From the NCBI GenBank assembly GCA_022702935.2, contig JAKIML020000121.1, positions 1 through 39,100 of the forward strand: a DNA stretch of 39,100 nt, in the 5' to 3' direction. Position 1 is the stretch's first letter; every line of letters starts with the position of its first letter. Shown here piece by piece: positions 27,710-36,309 of this stretch. The stretch is from Bacillota bacterium. Lineage in GTDB: Bacteria; Bacillota; Clostridia; DSM-8532. The notes under the pieces are model-generated. The model was given only the letters and a program-made list of their open reading frames with translations, did not search any database and had not been told where the DNA came from. The translations under genes were made by a program, and so were the position numbers.

Positions 27710-29317
27710 ATGCTGAGCGTGATCTTGATTGACGATGAGCCCTCCATTCGGGAGGGCCTAAAATCCATCATTGACTGGGAGGCTCATGGTTTCACCATTT
27801 GCGGCGAGGCCTCCAACGGAATGGAAGGCCTTGAAAAAATATGCCTCCTGAATCCCGACCTGGCTATTGTGGACATCAAGATGCCGGTCATGGATGGCTT
27901 TCAGATGATTTCAGAACTGAGAAAGCTCGGAAACTCCTGTGAATATATCATTCTTTCGGCCTATTCGGACTTCAAGTATGCCCAGTCGGCCATTGACCTT
28001 AGCATCGGCTCCTATATCCTCAAGCCCATTGAGCAAGAGGAGCTCATTGAGAAGATCACCAAGGTAAGGGAGACAGTTCTACAAAAGCGTGAGGCCAAGC
28101 AGGCCCTGGACTTAAGCCTGTCCCTTTCCCGGAGTGAGATGATTCAGTCCCTGGTTCTGGGTCAGCCCATGACCGGGGACTGTGAAGAGAAAATGGGCCT
28201 CTGCGGTCTGGATTTCCCCTGGAAAACCTATCAGGTCACTCTTATTGATATTGAAAACAACGGCTTTGATGCGCCAAACCTTCGCCAGAAGATTATGCAG
28301 GAGGTGGAACATCTTCTCACCTGCTATGAGCAGGGGTATGTGTTCAGCATTAACCAGTACATAGGTCTGCTCACCAAAAAGCTGAGCAACTGCCATTATT
28401 CCCGTATCTTAAGCGACCTCCATGAGCGTATTTTAAAGCTGACCGGCCTGGATGTTTTCATCTCCCTGGGGCAGCCTGAGAAGAGCCTGGACAGTATAAA
28501 GCTGTCCTACCAAACCGCCTGCCGGCTGCTGGACAAGAAGTTCATCTATGGCTATAAAAAGATTATTACCTATCAGCAGATTCCCCAGAAAGAGGACGGC
28601 AGGAAAAGCCCCTTAAACCGTTGGGATATCGACGCCGTTACACATGAACTGTATCGGGCCATTGATGTGGAGAACAGCGAAGCCATCAATGATCAGCTTG
28701 AGGCCATCAAGGACTATTTTATTGCCTCCGAGAGTGATGAGTCCTTTATCAAAATCCAGTATTCCAATATTTATACGGCCATTGTCAGCAGGCTCACCAA
28801 CAGTAATGAGGCCCTGAGGCAGACCTTAAGCATCCAGCAGAGCGTCCTGACCGAGATCTGCACCAAAAGCAGCCTCCAGGAGCTTCATGGGTATATTAAG
28901 TTCGTTCTGATTGCCCTAAGTGAGGAGGTGGCACGGATGAGGCCTGCCGATCCTGTCAAAAAGATTCTGGATTATGTGGAACGCCATTACAGTGAGGACT
29001 TAAAGCTCGAAAGTCTGGCGGCCCTGTTCCACTATAACAGTGCCTACTTAGGAAAGCTCATCCGCAGCAAAACAGGGGTCCAGTTCAGCGCCTATCTGGA
29101 AAGGCTGCGCATTGAAAAGGCCAAGGAGCTTTTAGAGGCAGGGTATAAGGTCTATGAGGTGGCGCAAAGGACGGGATACCGCTATATTGATTACTTCTAC
29201 AGAAAGTTCAAAAAGCATGTGGGTGTCTCTCCGACCGATTACAAGGGTAAAAAATCAGGCGCTGCTACGCCGGGTGCAGGAGGGAACGAGGATGGTACAG
29301 GCTCCGAAAAGATTTAA
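27710..29317 (+). CDS. YesN-type response regulator, REC plus AraC HTH
   Basis: 535 residues. N-terminal receiver domain with acidic pocket LIDDE and phosphorylation site Asp55 (AIVDIKMPVMDG); Lys in SYILKPIEQEEL. A long helical middle part (about 130-420) is typical of the YesN group. The C-terminal AraC-type double HTH (about 425-520) contains LESLAALFHYNSAYLGKLI and VYEVAQRTGYRYIDYFYRKF. It lies six bases after the GH95 gene and overlaps the kinase gene by 26 bases, so it is its cognate partner. It probably activates the glycosidase operon and perhaps the transporter in response to an external sugar. Confidence 0.93.
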   Translation: MLSVILIDDEPSIREGLKSIIDWEAHGFTICGEASNGMEGLEKICLLNPDLAIVDIKMPVMDGFQMISELRKLGNSCEYIILSAYSDFKYAQSAIDLSIGSYILKPIEQEELIEKITKVRETVLQKREAKQALDLSLSLSRSEMIQSLVLGQPMTGDCEEKMGLCGLDFPWKTYQVTLIDIENNGFDAPNLRQKIMQEVEHLLTCYEQGYVFSINQYIGLLTKKLSNCHYSRILSDLHERILKLTGLDVFISLGQPEKSLDSIKLSYQTACRLLDKKFIYGYKKIITYQQIPQKEDGRKSPLNRWDIDAVTHELYRAIDVENSEAINDQLEAIKDYFIASESDESFIKIQYSNIYTAIVSRLTNSNEALRQTLSIQQSVLTEICTKSSLQELHGYIKFVLIALSEEVARMRPADPVKKILDYVERHYSEDLKLESLAALFHYNSAYLGKLIRSKTGVQFSAYLERLRIEKAKELLEAGYKVYEVAQRTGYRYIDYFYRKFKKHVGVSPTDYKGKKSGAATPGAGGNEDGTGSEKI

Positions 29318-31139
29318 GCTTCTTAAGAATTACTTGGCCAAGGTTGAGATCAAAAAGCAGCTTTACATCGTGTACCTCATCGCATGTATTTTGCCCATCC
29401 TGATCATTGGTATCTTCTTGCTTATCAATACTAAAAATCTGGTGCTCAATCAGCACTATTCACAGGCCTCGGCCGATAACACCCGTGTGCGCAGCATTTT
29501 GCTGGACACCTCTATTTCTCTGACCAATATGTCGGACAACCTTTTCCAGGATGACGCCCTGCAGAGGGTCCTGTCGGCTGAGTATCCCACGGCCGAGGAT
29601 TCCTATGCGGCCTGCCGCAGGTATTCGCTTCTGGACTATTTCGCGGCCAACTATACCGAAATTTCGGCCATGTATCTGTACTATAACAACAAGACCATGC
29701 ATGACTACGGGCGGTTCAAGGCCATAACCCCTGAGATCATGGCCACTGACTGGTATCAAAAGGCCGTATCCAGCTACGGCTATCACTGGATGACCGCCAC
29801 CCGGGAGGATGTGTTTCAAAACTCAGTCAGTGAGCTGGCCCTGATCCGAAAAATCCCCGTCCATGGCTCCAGGGACTTTGCCATTCTGTTTATCAGTGTC
29901 AGCAATAACTATCTTAAATCCAGAATCAATACCAGCCCCCTGGTGACCGAGGCCACGGTCAACGATAATCCGTTGTTTTACTCCAGCCTTCGGGATAATA
30001 TCGGGGGTAAACTGGGCTTTGAGATTGACTATGAACAACAGTATTTTACCTATGAGGGTATTGGAAGGTATCATGGGGAACAGGCCCTCATGCATATTTC
30101 AACGCTTGCGCCCATCAAAAGCAGGGACAAGCTCTATATTGTGACCCTGGACTATGAGGCGGTATCCAATACAACCCGCATTATCAGAATCTGCCTGGCC
30201 ATTGTATTTGTGAGCCTCCTGGTGCCCCTTATCATGGTTTACCTCTTTTCAAAAACCTTCAGCCGCAGAATTAAGACCCTCAGAGAGGAGATGCATAAGG
30301 TCAGCATCGGGCAGTTGGACATTATTGACGACTTTAACGGCAATGACGAGCTGGTGGATCTCTATCGGGATTTGAAGGTGATGATTGAGGCCATTAAGAG
30401 CCGGGATGAGGAGATATACAAGGAGAAGATTGCCAGGCAGCAGCTTATCAACCACCAGCAGGAGATGCAGTTTGAAATGCTGGCAAGCCAGATCAACCCT
30501 CATTTTCTGTTCAACACCCTTGAAACCATAAGGATGAAGGCCCATTGTGCAGGGGATGAGGAAGTGGCCACGGGCATTAAGCTGTTGGGAAAATCCATGC
30601 GCCATGTGCTGAAAATACGGGGAAAGGTGACCTCCTTAAAGTCGGAGCTGGAGTATATTGCCGTGTATCTGGACATCCAAAAGCTTCGTTTTAAGGACAG
30701 AATCAATTATGAGATTCAGGTATCCCCGGAGATTGATACCGAAGCCTATAAAATCCTGCCGCTATTGCTCCAGCCCATTGTGGAGAATGCCTTCATCCAT
30801 GGTCTTGAGAGTATTGAAAGCGGCGGGTTTATCCATATTCAAATTGCACGGGAGAAGGATTATTTGGTTGTTTCGGTGACCGATAATGGTGCGGGCATCT
30901 CTGAAAAGGAGCTCAACGCGTTAATGGAGCGTCTTAACTGCGATGAAATGCCTTCGGGTGAAAAGAGTATGGGGCTTTTAAATATCAGCCAGCGCATCAA
31001 GCTGTTCTACGGCAAGGATTATGGCCTGGATATTGAAAGTACCCTTGGCAAGGGCACCTGTGTTAGGGTTCGTCTCCCGCTTCACTTTAACCATGAGGAG
31101 CAGATATCCCAGACCTTTTTTGCACATATTCCGGAATAG
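29292..31139 (+). CDS. YesM-type sensor histidine kinase
   Basis: 615 residues. Short cytoplasmic tail, transmembrane helix (about 24-44, LYIVYLIACILPILIIGIFL), a large extracellular sensor domain (about 45-290), second helix (about 297-320), HAMP linker, then the LytS/YesM kinase domain. Phospho-acceptor His404 in ASQINPHFLFNTLE, N box LLQPIVENAFIHGL, G1 DNGAGIS and G2 GLLNISQR. The ATG at 29292 has AGGAGGG upstream and lies inside the end of the regulator gene. Last gene of the operon. YesM-type kinases often sense via a transporter binding protein; the lipoprotein gene is next door but convergent. Confidence 0.92.
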   Translation: MVQAPKRFKLLKNYLAKVEIKKQLYIVYLIACILPILIIGIFLLINTKNLVLNQHYSQASADNTRVRSILLDTSISLTNMSDNLFQDDALQRVLSAEYPTAEDSYAACRRYSLLDYFAANYTEISAMYLYYNNKTMHDYGRFKAITPEIMATDWYQKAVSSYGYHWMTATREDVFQNSVSELALIRKIPVHGSRDFAILFISVSNNYLKSRINTSPLVTEATVNDNPLFYSSLRDNIGGKLGFEIDYEQQYFTYEGIGRYHGEQALMHISTLAPIKSRDKLYIVTLDYEAVSNTTRIIRICLAIVFVSLLVPLIMVYLFSKTFSRRIKTLREEMHKVSIGQLDIIDDFNGNDELVDLYRDLKVMIEAIKSRDEEIYKEKIARQQLINHQQEMQFEMLASQINPHFLFNTLETIRMKAHCAGDEEVATGIKLLGKSMRHVLKIRGKVTSLKSELEYIAVYLDIQKLRFKDRINYEIQVSPEIDTEAYKILPLLLQPIVENAFIHGLESIESGGFIHIQIAREKDYLVVSVTDNGAGISEKELNALMERLNCDEMPSGEKSMGLLNISQRIKLFYGKDYGLDIESTLGKGTCVRVRLPLHFNHEEQISQTFFAHIPE

Positions 31140-31236
31140 TTAAGGCCAACAGGAGCCAGGAACCCATCCGGAATAGGAACGTATGACGATTGGTTTAATA
31201 TAGAAAAGCAGTATTCAGCGCATATCATGTTCAATG

Positions 31237-31272
31237 AAAAAAGCCTGCCCAAGAAATTCTACTTAGGCAGGC
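31237..31272 (-). terminator. Strong terminator between the two convergent sugar operons
   Basis: GCCTGCCCAAG (31243-31253) and CTTAGGCAGGC (31262-31272) pair with one mismatch, loop of eight. The minus strand then reads TTTTTTC, so it ends the transporter operon. On the plus strand TTTATTTT follows two bases later, so it may also stop the kinase transcript. Confidence 0.85.
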
Positions 31273-31290
31273 CGTTTATTTTATGAGCGA

Positions 31291-33084
31291 TTATTTTGCG
31301 TTTGCTATAGCTTCTTCACGAGCCTTTCTGGTGTTTTCAGCTATCTTGACGTCAAAGGCGAAGACTTCGTCATAGCCAAGACCCTTAACTGTATCCTGCA
31401 TATCCTTCAGCAGTGCTTCGAATTCGGCATCATTAGCGGCAAATACCATCTTCCAGGAGTTAGCCTTAATGATTTCACGGCACTGGTTGCGGAGGGTATC
31501 GATTTCAGCAGGAGCTGCTTCAGGAATGTAGCTGTTGCCGGGAGCCACCGTATAGGCATTGTGCTGACTCAGATAATCCAGCGTGGTTTCGGCCTTCATG
31601 AATTCCTTCCAGGACTTGTCAAGAGGTGTGGTGTTGGATTCCAGGTAGGAAGGCCACAGTGAGTAGTTATAGGGTGCATTGTTTAAAGGATTGATTTCCA
31701 TGGTGGAAACGGCCTGGTAGTTGAGCTGTGAAATACCGTCCTTATAGGTGCCGCCGCCCCAGGATTCGGGCATCATCAGAGTCTGATCGCCCGAGAAGGC
31801 TTTCACACCGAACTCAGTCAGGACAGGGCGTCCGTCCTTCATTTCCCAGGTCAGGCCTTCGGGACCGCAGGAACCGGTGGTCTGAGCACAGGACATCATA
31901 ACGCCTTCAGGAGAATAGAGCCAGTCAATAAAGTCTACCATTCTCTGAGGATCCTGAGCCTTGGAGCCAACGGCGATGCAGTACTTGTTACCGGTAGGAT
32001 TGCAGCCGTAGGAGAATATCTTCATATCTTCCATGGGTGCAATCATGAAGCCCTTGCCTTCAGCCTTATGCTCAACGGTGTTGTAAATCTGGCCCTGCCA
32101 TGGCCAGGGAGACCAGTGAACAGCACCATCGGCGTATTTGGCAGCCAGGGTATCCCAGTTCTGTGTGGGGGAGTCGGGATCCAGGATACCAAGCTGGTTG
32201 GCCTCATAGAAGAATCTCAAAGAGCGAATGTATTCGGAATCGCTGTCAATAATGCTTTGTACGGTTTTACCGTCGGCGGAAACCAGAGCAAAGCCGATTT
32301 CGTCATAGCCATACATACAAGCGGGCTGCTTGGCCAGACACATCATGTTGCCGTCCCAATCCTTAAAGAGGGAGATGGCATAGGCCTTTTTGCCGCTGTC
32401 GCTGGTGGGGTACTTATCCTGCATTTCCTTGAGAATAGGAAGCAGATCCTCGAGGGTTCTGATTCTGGGAGCACCCAGTGCCATGTAGTAATCCCAGCGC
32501 AGGTAGGGACCATAGGTCAGGTCATTGCCTTCAGAGGGAGTCAGCGGGGATAAGGATGATACCTGTGAGGGAATGGCATAAATCCTGTCCGAGCCGATAA
32601 GGTTTTTCAGCATATCGGTGGCCTGAGGATATTTGGATAAGTACTGGCTCTTAACCACCATATCGGTGATGTCCATGAGGAGCCCTGCCTTTACGGTATC
32701 GGCAAGTCTTCCGTTTTCGGCACCCAGTGTAACGATATCACCCAGGAAACCTGCTGCTGAGCGGGTCTGGAAGAGGGTGTCGCCGCCGCCGGCCACGTTG
32801 GGAGCGATAATGTTGATTTCCATATTAAATCTGTCTTTTATAACTTTGCCGAACCAACCCGATTGAATGCCCTGATAGTTTGCCTGGCTGTTGAACATAT
32901 CGATGGTGATGAACTTATCATAGGCTTTATCAGCGGGTGTTGATGTGTCCGAAGGTGTGGTGTTTGAGCTGTTGGAAGGTGTCGGTGTTGGATTGCTGGC
33001 AGGCTGTGAGCCGCAGGCGCCAAGACCAAGGATCATAGTCAGGACCAGAACCAAGCTCAGAACCCTCAATCCGTTTTTTTTCAT
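31291..33084 (-). CDS. Sugar ABC transporter lipoprotein (LplA-type binding protein)
   Basis: 597 residues. Lipoprotein signal peptide with lipobox LGAC, Cys24 as the lipidation site, followed by a Ser/Thr/Pro/Asn-rich spacer (about 26-52) and a large extracellular solute-binding domain (SBP family 1, LplA/YtcQ group, typically 500-600 residues). Repeated aromatic residues (GPYLRWDYYMALG, HWSPWPWQGQ) suggest a carbohydrate site. AAAGGAGGAG is eight bases before the ATG. Last gene of the lplB-ytcP-type operon, 64 bases after the second permease. The ligand is not known; the neighbours point to plant oligosaccharides. Confidence 0.92.
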   Translation of the reverse strand: MKKNGLRVLSLVLVLTMILGLGACGSQPASNPTPTPSNSSNTTPSDTSTPADKAYDKFITIDMFNSQANYQGIQSGWFGKVIKDRFNMEINIIAPNVAGGGDTLFQTRSAAGFLGDIVTLGAENGRLADTVKAGLLMDITDMVVKSQYLSKYPQATDMLKNLIGSDRIYAIPSQVSSLSPLTPSEGNDLTYGPYLRWDYYMALGAPRIRTLEDLLPILKEMQDKYPTSDSGKKAYAISLFKDWDGNMMCLAKQPACMYGYDEIGFALVSADGKTVQSIIDSDSEYIRSLRFFYEANQLGILDPDSPTQNWDTLAAKYADGAVHWSPWPWQGQIYNTVEHKAEGKGFMIAPMEDMKIFSYGCNPTGNKYCIAVGSKAQDPQRMVDFIDWLYSPEGVMMSCAQTTGSCGPEGLTWEMKDGRPVLTEFGVKAFSGDQTLMMPESWGGGTYKDGISQLNYQAVSTMEINPLNNAPYNYSLWPSYLESNTTPLDKSWKEFMKAETTLDYLSQHNAYTVAPGNSYIPEAAPAEIDTLRNQCREIIKANSWKMVFAANDAEFEALLKDMQDTVKGLGYDEVFAFDVKIAENTRKAREEAIANAK

Positions 33085-33148
33085 AATAAACTCCTCCTTT
33101 ATGATGTTCTATTAAAATCAGAGCGGACTCTGATTAAAACCGACAGGA

Positions 33149-34078
33149 TTAACCTTTTACCGAACCAATCATTATACCCTTGATAAAGAATCTCTGGAAC
33201 ATGGGGTAAACCAGCAGAATAGGAATGACAACAATGACTGATACGGTCATGCGCACCGAGGTAGGGGTTTGCTGGGATGCCAGGTTGGCCATGGTTTCAT
33301 TGCTTAAGTTAGTGCTGTTCTTAATGAGCATGGCCAATGAGTTGGCTTGATTGATGTATTTATAAAGCACATATTGCAGGGAGTGGAGCTTTTCATCGGT
33401 GATATAAATCAGGGTGTCCTGGAAGGAGTTCCACTGATTGACCGCCGAGAAAATGGCGATGGTGGCAAGGATGGGTCCTGAAATGGGAAGAATGACCTGG
33501 AAGAAGATTCTCAGGGTACCGGCACCGTCAATCTCGGCCGCCTCCTGTATGGAGGAGGGTAGGGACTCCAGATAAGTTTTGACCAGAATCACGTTAAAGG
33601 GCTGTATGATGGCAGGGATGATATAAACCCAGAAATTGTTGACCAGCTTCAGCAGAAGGCCAATGGTGATAAAGGTGGGAATAAGGCCCGCATTAAAGTA
33701 CATGGTGATGATCATGAACCGGTACCAGAACTTTCGTCCCCACATCTTCTGCTGGGTGAACATGAACCCTAAGAAAGCCGATACCATGACGGTTAAAACA
33801 GTACCGATGACAGTTCTCAATACCGAGATGAGAGCGGCCTGGGACAATCCCTTGAGCTTAAGGATTTCAATATAGTTGTTAAAATGAATCCCCTTGGGAT
33901 AGAAGTTGACCAACCCATTGGCGCTGAGATTATTGGCGCTGATGGTGTTGATGATGAGGTAATAAAAGGGGAAGATGCAGATAAGGGTAAAGAGCCCGAA
34001 CACACTGTAGTTGATGATATTAAAGCATATCTCCCCAGGGGTGCGTTTTCTTCTATGTATAACTTTGGCTGTACTCAT
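33149..34078 (-). CDS. Carbohydrate ABC permease, YtcP/LplC type
   Basis: 309 residues, six predicted transmembrane helices; the first is FGLFTLICIFPFYYLIINTI. The EAA loop that contacts the ATPase is visible in SIQEAAEIDGAGTLRIFFQV (about residues 180-200). The C-terminus FIKGIMIGSVKG is the typical MalG-like end of this family. It lies 26 bases after the first permease gene, in the usual order permease B, permease C, binding protein. No ATPase gene accompanies it, so a shared MsmX-type ATPase from elsewhere is implied. Confidence 0.93.
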   Translation of the reverse strand: MSTAKVIHRRKRTPGEICFNIINYSVFGLFTLICIFPFYYLIINTISANNLSANGLVNFYPKGIHFNNYIEILKLKGLSQAALISVLRTVIGTVLTVMVSAFLGFMFTQQKMWGRKFWYRFMIITMYFNAGLIPTFITIGLLLKLVNNFWVYIIPAIIQPFNVILVKTYLESLPSSIQEAAEIDGAGTLRIFFQVILPISGPILATIAIFSAVNQWNSFQDTLIYITDEKLHSLQYVLYKYINQANSLAMLIKNSTNLSNETMANLASQQTPTSVRMTVSVIVVIPILLVYPMFQRFFIKGIMIGSVKG

Positions 34079-34104
34079 TTCGAAACCTCCTTAAGCCTTT
34101 GCGA

Positions 34105-35019
34105 TTAAACAATGGTTTCGCCGCGGGTAACCTTGGAAAGCCGGTTGACGACGAACAGCAGGGTGACACTGATAATACTCTTCAATATACTTAAGGCGGT
34201 GGCAGGAGAGTAGCTGTTTTGCCCGCCCACACTGATGTTATAGACATACAGGTCCAGAACCTGGATATGCTCGCGATTGAATGCGTTCTGGAAGACATAG
34301 TACTGATCCAGGCCATTGGACAGGAAGTTGGCCACCGAGAGCAGTATCAGCACCGAGAAGGTGGGCAATAAGCCTGGAAGGGTAATGTGCCACATGAGCC
34401 GGAATCTTCCGGCACCATCCACCCTGGCCGCTTCATAAAGCTCCTGATCAATGCCGGTTATGGCGGCCAGATACATAATGGCGCTCCAGCCAAGGCCCTT
34501 CCATACTCCCCAGAGACACATCTTCAGCCAGGTGTGGTTATCGGATTCGAGAAACTTTATAGGGGTATCAATCAAACCCAGGTTGATGGCCAGATTGTTG
34601 ACCATACCGGAGTTTGAAAACAATGAGAAGGCAAAGGAGTAAACCAAAACCCAGCTTATAAAATTGGGCAGGGTGGTGAAGGTCTGTACGAATTTCTTAT
34701 ACCAGGGCGCCTTAATCTCATTGAGGAAAATGGCGAACATGATGGGCAAACCCGACACCAGCAAACCCAATCCGCTCATGGCAAAGGTATTGCGCATGAC
34801 CTTCAAAAGCTGCTTGACCTGAGTAGGATTTCTGAACAACATCTCAAACCACTTCAGCCCAACGAAATCACATTGGGAAAGCTTCAGCGGGGGTCTGTAG
34901 TCAAAAAACGCATAAGCCCACCCATACAAGGGGAAGTAGGAGAGTATAAAGACTAAGAGCATGAAGGGTGAAATCAGCAAGAAGAGCTTAAACCCAGGTG
35001 AAATTCTCTTTTTAGGCAT
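34105..35019 (-). CDS. Carbohydrate ABC permease, LplB type
   Basis: 304 residues, six transmembrane helices, with the LplB-family opening LFLLISPFMLLVFILSYFPL and YGWAYAFFDYRPP. EAA motif in ELYEAARVDGAGRFRLMWHI (about 205-225). Start ATG 35019 with GGGGGTAG upstream. First gene of the transporter operon, which has a leader of about 90 bases to the candidate -10 at 35113. MalF-like partner of the following permease. Confidence 0.93.
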   Translation of the reverse strand: MPKKRISPGFKLFLLISPFMLLVFILSYFPLYGWAYAFFDYRPPLKLSQCDFVGLKWFEMLFRNPTQVKQLLKVMRNTFAMSGLGLLVSGLPIMFAIFLNEIKAPWYKKFVQTFTTLPNFISWVLVYSFAFSLFSNSGMVNNLAINLGLIDTPIKFLESDNHTWLKMCLWGVWKGLGWSAIMYLAAITGIDQELYEAARVDGAGRFRLMWHITLPGLLPTFSVLILLSVANFLSNGLDQYYVFQNAFNREHIQVLDLYVYNISVGGQNSYSPATALSILKSIISVTLLFVVNRLSKVTRGETIV

Positions 35020-35112
35020 TTAATCTACCCCCAGTAGTTTTTTATGTCAACAAAAGGTTTAATTGCCTGATTTGAAAAATCCAATGAAGTGCTGTTGCAT
35101 CTTTATTTTAGG

Positions 35113-35133
35113 ATTATGGTACAGGCAGTGCCT
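35113..35133 (-). promoter_or_regulatory. Candidate regulated promoter of the transporter operon
   Basis: On the minus strand CATAAT (35113-35118) with a poor -35 17 bases upstream. A palindrome AGGCA-G-TGCCT (35123-35133) lies in the spacer. A poor -35 plus palindrome suggests control by one of the nearby AraC-type proteins; not proven. Confidence 0.35.
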
Positions 35134-35216
35134 ACCGGAAAAATTAATACTTTTTCAATGTAAAAATTAGACATGGCTCAAATCAAAGAAAGACCATCCC
35201 TGTGTAATGCCGATAT

Positions 35217-35240
35217 AAAAACCTACCCAGAACGGGTAGG
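35217..35240 (-). terminator. Terminator of the araC-family gene
   Basis: CCTACCC (35222-35228), loop of five, GGGTAGG (35234-35240), then TTTTT on the minus strand. It starts seven bases beyond the stop codon and separates this gene from the transporter operon. Confidence 0.85.
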
Positions 35241-35246
35241 CGATGA

Positions 35247-36134
35247 TTATGACAATGACTCCTCTTTTTTACGGTATTCTGAGGGGGTACAATGCATATA
35301 CTGCTTGAAAATATTGGTGAAGTAACTGAAATTATCAAAGCCCACCTCCATGGCGGCATCAATAATACGCATATCGCTTTCCAGCAGGAGCTTGGCAGCT
35401 CGGTTGACCTTGTAGTAATTAATGTAATCCACAGGGGATTTGTTGGCCATCTGCTTAAAGAATCTGCAGAAGTGTCCTTCACTTAAATTGGCAACCTGGG
35501 CCAGTTCAGAAAGGCTGATCTTTCGGCTGTAGTTGTTCTGGATGAAGCTGAGCACCTTCTTAAAGCGCTCGGTCTTGTAGAGATGGGCCGATAAGCCCCG
35601 GTCAGCGGTGCGGGGCTTACTATGGCTGATAAGCTCCGAGATCATCTCATAGAGACAGGCCTTAACCCTTAATTCATAAGTAAAGTGCTTGGTGCCATAG
35701 ATCTCAATCATTTCCTCCAGCTTATTGAGGAGCCTTTTCTGCCAGTCGGTCTCCCCGTTGATATGCTGAGGAATCAGATACTTCTTTTTTGTAAGGGGCT
35801 CTAAATATTTACTGACTATGCGATCGCAACTGTTTCCCTGAAGCATGTCAGCACTGAAAACCACGGCGTAGTATCCCCAAGGTGCCGAGCCGGATGAAAA
35901 GGCGGCATGGACCTCCCCGCTGTTGACAAAAAGCCCTTCGCCCTTGGAGAGCTGGTAGGAGTCGGTCTCAATCTGAAAGGTGGCGGATCCCTCGGTAACA
36001 TACAAGAACTCAAGCTCATCATGCCAATGGCAGTCCAGTGAGCTGTTGGGATGGGTGTAGCGCATGGAGTAGACCTCCATGGGAAACATGATATCGCCGT
36101 GTATTCTGTTTTCTTTTAACAGGCTCTTGTCCAT
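35247..36134 (-). CDS. AraC-family regulator with N-terminal cupin
   Basis: 295 residues. N-terminal cupin sensor (LDCHWHDELEFLYVTEG, about residues 33-49) that would bind a sugar, and C-terminal AraC/XylS double HTH (about 190-290) with LSELAQVANLSEGHFCRFF and MEVGFDNFSYFTNIFKQYM. ATG at 36134 is favoured: TAGGTGAT, complementary to the 16S end, is four to six bases upstream; ATG 36140 and GTG 36143 lie inside that site. Its own extended -10 promoter and terminator flank it. It sits before the transporter genes, so it is a likely local regulator of them and perhaps of the glycosidase operon. Confidence 0.93.
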   Translation of the reverse strand: MDKSLLKENRIHGDIMFPMEVYSMRYTHPNSSLDCHWHDELEFLYVTEGSATFQIETDSYQLSKGEGLFVNSGEVHAAFSSGSAPWGYYAVVFSADMLQGNSCDRIVSKYLEPLTKKKYLIPQHINGETDWQKRLLNKLEEMIEIYGTKHFTYELRVKACLYEMISELISHSKPRTADRGLSAHLYKTERFKKVLSFIQNNYSRKISLSELAQVANLSEGHFCRFFKQMANKSPVDYINYYKVNRAAKLLLESDMRIIDAAMEVGFDNFSYFTNIFKQYMHCTPSEYRKKEESLS

Positions 36135-36144
36135 TGGCATCACC

Positions 36145-36165
36145 TATTGATGAGAAATCAAAATA
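36145..36165. repeat. araC leader element sharing a half-site with the glycosidase promoter
   Basis: On the minus strand TATTTTGAT, five bases, ATCAATA. The left arm equals the nine-base arm of the inverted repeat at 20875-20896; the right arm differs by a lost AA. It lies between promoter and start of the araC-family gene, where self-control would be possible. Confidence 0.45.
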
Positions 36166-36201
36166 TTGCTGCGCGACCATGAAGTCCCAGACCATAGGAC
36201 C

Positions 36202-36231
36202 ATTATACCATGAATCGACAGGATGTATCAT
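36202..36231 (-). promoter_or_regulatory. Promoter of the araC-family gene
   Basis: On the minus strand ATGATA (36226-36231), 18 bases, TATAAT (36202-36207), the latter preceded by TGG (extended -10). Leader of about 60 bases. Confidence 0.65.
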
Positions 36232-36263
36232 CATGTTGGCCTATGGAAGGCAGGGACGAATAC

Positions 36264-36293
36264 AAAAGAAGCCGCTTTTTCAAGCGGCTTCTT
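36264..36293 (-). terminator. Terminator of the phosphofructokinase gene
   Basis: AAGAAGCCGCTT (36266-36277), loop of four, AAGCGGCTTCTT (36282-36293): 12 perfect pairs, with TTCTTTTGT on the minus strand at the exit. 16 bases beyond the stop. Confidence 0.9.
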
Positions 36294-36309
36294 AAGTGAA
36301 TTCAACAAT

